From contig JBCCJA010000090.1 of NCBI GenBank assembly GCA_039045975.1, forward strand, positions 1-9,654: DNA of 9,654 bases. Direction: 5' to 3'. The position numbers and the translations under genes were made by a program. Shown here piece by piece: positions 7,221 to 9,654 of the stretch. Position 1 is the stretch's first letter. Each line of letters begins with the position of its first letter. Below the pieces are notes generated by a model. The model saw only the letters and a program-made list of their open reading frames with translations, did no database searches and was not told where the DNA came from. Source of the stretch: JBCCJA01 sp039045975. GTDB taxonomy: Bacteria; Planctomycetota; Planctomycetia; Planctomycetales; Planctomycetaceae.

Positions 7221-7226
7221 TTTCCT
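7221..7226 (-). promoter_or_regulatory. Shine-Dalgarno-like site AGGAAA for the 126-aa gene
   Basis: Reading the minus strand, AGGAAA lies 9 nt before the ATG at 7211. This supports that start codon. Most other genes in the window lack such a site. Confidence 0.4.
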
Positions 7227-7250
7227 GTCGGTGCCGGGGAAGTATGCGGA

Positions 7251-7268
7251 CGCGGCCGGGGGGCCGCG
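7251..7268 (-). terminator. Strong GC hairpin between the secreted-protein gene and the 126-aa gene
   Basis: CGCGGCC at 7251-7257 pairs perfectly with GGCCGCG at 7262-7268 around a 4-nt homopolymer loop (GGGG on plus, CCCC in the transcript). On the minus strand it lies about 21 nt after the stop of the secreted-protein gene. No U run follows, so it may be a pause site, a partial terminator or an mRNA stabiliser rather than a full intrinsic terminator. Confidence 0.33.
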
Positions 7269-7289
7269 ACCGACTGCCGCCGATCGCCG

Positions 7290-8135
7290 CTACGGCAGGA
7301 CGAGACCGAAGCCCGCGACGGCCCCGGCCTGATAGGCCGCCGCTTTTGCGTTCAGCGGGATCTGCGGCGTCCGCTTCGGCACGGGGTCGCCCGGGCGGAC
7401 GGCCCCGGCGGCGTACGTCGGCGTCAGCGGGCCGTCGAGACCCATCTGGTACGGCAGCCCGATCAGTTGCAGCGAGAACAGTCCAGCCGAGACGAACGGC
7501 TGGGCGATGTCGCCATACGTGTGCCCGTGCCGCTCTAGGACGTAGTCCTCGAAGTAGAGCGGATTCGAGTGCAGGTTTGACGCGACCCACATGTACTCCC
7601 GACGCGCGAAGTCACGCGGCTGGAACGGCTCGTAGCCGAGGCTGACTTCGTCGGGGCAGCTCGGCGTGAGCCCTTCTTCTTCGGGACAGTCGTCCGGCCG
7701 CGGGCACAGCGATTCGCAGGGATCGCCGCCCGGCGTGTAGTCGGCGAACGGCTCGATGCCGGCGATCTTTTTCAGGTCACGCGGATCGGTCTCTTCGTCG
7801 GCGACGACCGGGGCGGGGTCGTAGCGGTCGAGGAAGCGGTCCGACGGCAACGCGCGATCCCGCAAGAAATCGTTATCGCGGAACTGCACCGAGCGGATCG
7901 GCCCCTCCTCCAGCACGCCACGCACGGTGCTGCCCGAAAGCGGAGCGTCGTACGGCTCGGGGGCCGGCGCGGTGCGGCCCGACAGGTCGAGCCCACGCGG
8001 CCCGGCGATCCGCTGGGCGGCGGGCTCGGCCGCGACGGCCGTCCCGGCGACGAGCGTCACCAGCGTGCTAAGAGTGATCGATCCCGGCGTGCTCGGCCGA
8101 GTAGTTCGGGGCTTCCTGCGTGATCGCGATGTCAT
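7290..8135 (-). CDS. Secreted planctomycete protein with LYFED/LER motif
   Basis: A 281-aa protein predicted to be exported by Sec. It has a basic N-terminus (RSRRKPR, 4-10), a hydrophobic core (about 19-33) and a likely cleavage after TAVAA (32-36). The mature part starts polar and probably disordered. It then has four cysteines at 140, 144, 150 and 160, enough for two disulfides. The C-terminal domain contains NPLYFEDYVLERHGH (191-205), then QPFVSAGLFSLQLIGLPYQM (212-231) and RPGDPVP (247-253). I associate this order of motifs with uncharacterised exported proteins of Planctomycetota; no activity is known to me. The ATG at 8135 lies 68 nt inside the end of guaB. It is preferred because it alone supplies the basic part of the signal peptide, and because GGAG within AGGGAG lies 10 nt upstream. 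A location in the periplasm or on the cell surface is inferred. Confidence 0.78.
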   Translation of the reverse strand: MTSRSRRKPRTTRPSTPGSITLSTLVTLVAGTAVAAEPAAQRIAGPRGLDLSGRTAPAPEPYDAPLSGSTVRGVLEEGPIRSVQFRDNDFLRDRALPSDRFLDRYDPAPVVADEETDPRDLKKIAGIEPFADYTPGGDPCESLCPRPDDCPEEEGLTPSCPDEVSLGYEPFQPRDFARREYMWVASNLHSNPLYFEDYVLERHGHTYGDIAQPFVSAGLFSLQLIGLPYQMGLDGPLTPTYAAGAVRPGDPVPKRTPQIPLNAKAAAYQAGAVAGFGLVLP

Positions 8136-9543
8136 GGGGGTGGTTCTCCCTGACAGACGCGGCCGAAATGCGGATGAAGCGGGCCTCGGTCCGTAGCGTG
8201 TCGATCGTCGCCAGCCCCAGGTAACCCATGCCCGACCGCACGCCGCCGACCAACTGGTACAGCAAAGCGTGCAGCGAGCCCTTGTAGGCGACCCGGCCTT
8301 CGACGCCTTCGGGCACGAACTTCTTCGAATCGCCGTCGTTCGACTGGCGATACCGTTCGCTCGATCCCTGGTTCATCGCCCCGACCGAACCCATGCCCCG
8401 GTACCGCTTGAACGAGCGGCCCTGGAACAAGATCAGTTCGCCCGGGCTCTCGTCGAGCCCCGCCAGGAGCCCGCCGAGCATGACCGTGTGCGCCCCCGCG
8501 GCGAGGGCCTTGACGATGTCTCCGCTGTACCGGATCCCTCCGTCCGCGATGACAGGCACGTCCGTGTCTTTAACAGCCTTGGCCGCCGCGGAGACAGCCG
8601 AGAGCTGCGGCACCCCCACGCCGGAGATGACCCTCGTCGTACAGATCGACCCCGGCCCGATCCCTACTTTCACGGCATCCGCGCCAGCCGCTACTAAGTC
8701 GGCCGCACCGCGTTCGGTCGCGACGTTCCCGGCGATCACATCGATCGCGAACCGCGATTTCAAAGTTTTCACCGTCTCGACCACGTTTTTGCTGTGGCCG
8801 TGCGCGCTGTCGACTACGAGCACGTCGACGCCCGCCTCGATCAACGCCGCCGCCCGCTCGTAATCGAGCACGCCGACCGCCGCCCCGACCCGCAGCCGGC
8901 CCCGCGCGTCCTTCGACGCCCGCGGGAAACGCAGGTTTTTGTCGATGTCCTTGATCGTGATCAGACCGCGGAGCTCGCGTTCGCCGTCGACCAGCAGCAG
9001 CTTCTCGACCTTCGCGCCCAACAGGATTTTCTGGGCCTCTTCGAGCGTCGTCGCCTCGGGCGCCGTGACGAGCGGGTCTTTCGTCATCACGTCGGCGACC
9101 GGCAGCGAATCGTCCTCGTGGAACCGCATGTCGCGGCTGGTGAGGATCCCGCACAGGCGTTTGCCGTCGACGACCGGTACGCCGCCGATGTTCCGCTCCT
9201 TCATCAGCCGCCGGGCCTCGGCGACGGGCGCCGTCGGCGGCAGCGTGACCGGGTCGACGATCACGCCGTGTTCGGACCGCTTGACCCGCTCGACCTCGAG
9301 GGCCTGCCGGTCGACCGACAGGTTCTTGTGGATCACCCCGAGGCCGCCCTCTTGGGCCATCGCGACGGCCATGTCGGCCTCGGTCACGGTGTCCATCGGG
9401 GACGAGAGGATCGGCGTGTTCAGCCGGATGTTCCGTGTCAGCCGCGTCGCGACCGAGACGGCGGCCGGCATGACGTCGCTGTAAGCCGGCTCGAGCAGGA
9501 CGTCGTCGAAGGTCAGACCTTCACGGGAGATGCGGTCTTCCAT
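8068..9543 (-). CDS. guaB: Inosine-5'-monophosphate dehydrogenase
   Basis: Oxidises IMP to XMP with NAD+, the first committed step of guanine nucleotide synthesis, in the cytoplasm; 491 aa, normal length. The N-terminal LTFDDVLLEPAYSDVMP (10-26) and SSPMDTVTEADMA (47-59) belong to the TIM barrel. Two CBS domains (about 93-152 and 153-210) are inserted; in this family they bind regulatory nucleotides. The barrel resumes with DSAHGHS (245-251), the loop GPGSICTTR with catalytic Cys301, the phosphate-binding DGGIRYSGD (334-342), and the Arg397-Tyr398 pair in SSERYRQ that activates water. All expected catalytic residues are present. The C-terminus runs ten residues past NY, slightly longer than common bacterial forms. 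The ATG at 9543 fits the family start (MEDRISREGLTFDD). No Shine-Dalgarno is seen, but a hairpin lies just upstream. It is the first gene of a five-gene minus-strand series and its 3' end overlaps the next gene. Confidence 0.98.
   Translation of the reverse strand: MEDRISREGLTFDDVLLEPAYSDVMPAAVSVATRLTRNIRLNTPILSSPMDTVTEADMAVAMAQEGGLGVIHKNLSVDRQALEVERVKRSEHGVIVDPVTLPPTAPVAEARRLMKERNIGGVPVVDGKRLCGILTSRDMRFHEDDSLPVADVMTKDPLVTAPEATTLEEAQKILLGAKVEKLLLVDGERELRGLITIKDIDKNLRFPRASKDARGRLRVGAAVGVLDYERAAALIEAGVDVLVVDSAHGHSKNVVETVKTLKSRFAIDVIAGNVATERGAADLVAAGADAVKVGIGPGSICTTRVISGVGVPQLSAVSAAAKAVKDTDVPVIADGGIRYSGDIVKALAAGAHTVMLGGLLAGLDESPGELILFQGRSFKRYRGMGSVGAMNQGSSERYRQSNDGDSKKFVPEGVEGRVAYKGSLHALLYQLVGGVRSGMGYLGLATIDTLRTEARFIRISAASVRENHPHDIAITQEAPNYSAEHAGIDHS
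8146..8151 (-). promoter_or_regulatory. Shine-Dalgarno AGGGAG inside guaB, deciding the start of the secreted-protein gene
   Basis: On the minus strand AGGGAG sits 10 nt before the ATG at 8135, within the guaB coding sequence. The GGAG core supports translation starting inside guaB, and hence the 68-nt gene overlap. Confidence 0.45.
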
Positions 9544-9551
9544 GGCGGGTG

Positions 9552-9574
9552 CCGGGCCGCTGCGAAAGGCCCGG
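9552..9574 (-). promoter_or_regulatory. Hairpin in the guaB leader, next to the start codon
   Basis: CCGGGCC at 9552-9558 pairs perfectly with GGCCCGG at 9568-9574, enclosing a 9-nt loop. In the transcript the stem ends 8 nt before the guaB ATG, where a ribosome would bind. It could lower or control initiation, or be incidental in G/C-rich sequence. No known riboswitch is recognised. Confidence 0.3.
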
Positions 9575-9606
9575 GAAAGAAACGGGATGCGGTTCCTTTC
9601 GCCCCG

Positions 9607-9612
9607 ATTATG
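9607..9612 (-). promoter_or_regulatory. Possible -10 element for guaB
   Basis: The minus strand reads CATAAT, five of six matches to TATAAT, 63 nt upstream of the guaB ATG in otherwise very G/C-rich sequence. No convincing -35 hexamer lies at the usual distance, so this is a weak call. Confidence 0.25.
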
Positions 9613-9654
9613 CCCCCGTTTAGCCGGGCCCCGTGGGGGGGGCGGCGGCGGCGG

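Noticed and set aside
1..9654. CRISPR array, tRNA or rRNA gene, insertion sequence, defence or biosynthetic cluster
   Set aside because: I found no spaced direct repeats, cloverleaf, transposase or terminal repeats, and the genes are mainly housekeeping.

Overview
This GC-rich window (roughly 65-70% G+C in most coding stretches by eye) most likely comes from a planctomycete. The evidence is the insertion pattern of its leucyl-tRNA synthetase, a Uma2-family protein with a planctomycete-type N-terminal region, a secreted protein with an LYFED...LER motif that I associate with Planctomycetota, and few Shine-Dalgarno sites. I assign the phylum from remembered family features, not from a search, and I do not name a genus. 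Both window ends are extreme G/C runs, so this may be a whole contig broken at low-complexity sequence.

Left part, plus strand (1-4736): a 180-base leader with a weak promoter-like signal, then leuS (leucyl-tRNA synthetase, 878 aa). A 131-base spacer with two GC-rich hairpins leads to aspS (aspartyl-tRNA synthetase, 595 aa). Both enzymes look complete and charge tRNAs for translation. AspRS carries His31, the residue typical of non-discriminating enzymes that also charge tRNA-Asn.

Right part, minus strand (9543 down to 4705): five colinear genes, read as guaB (IMP dehydrogenase), a small secreted planctomycete protein, a 126-residue Trp-rich protein of unknown function, a Uma2 (DUF820) protein, and an LplT-like MFS membrane transporter. 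The junctions are tight. guaB overlaps the secreted-protein gene by 68 nt, and the Uma2 gene overlaps the transporter by a 4-nt GTGA. The transporter runs 32 nt into the end of the convergent aspS. This suggests one transcription unit, possibly interrupted by a hairpin after the secreted-protein gene.

The functions are mostly housekeeping: translation, guanine nucleotide synthesis and membrane lipid handling. I see no defence island, mobile element, CRISPR array, RNA gene or biosynthetic cluster. The less ordinary parts are the overlapping gene junctions, the two uncharacterised proteins, and the possible functional link between the Uma2 protein and the transporter. No gene-free stretch exceeds 300 bases; the longest are the 180-base leader of leuS, the 131-base leuS-aspS spacer and the 111 bases upstream of guaB.
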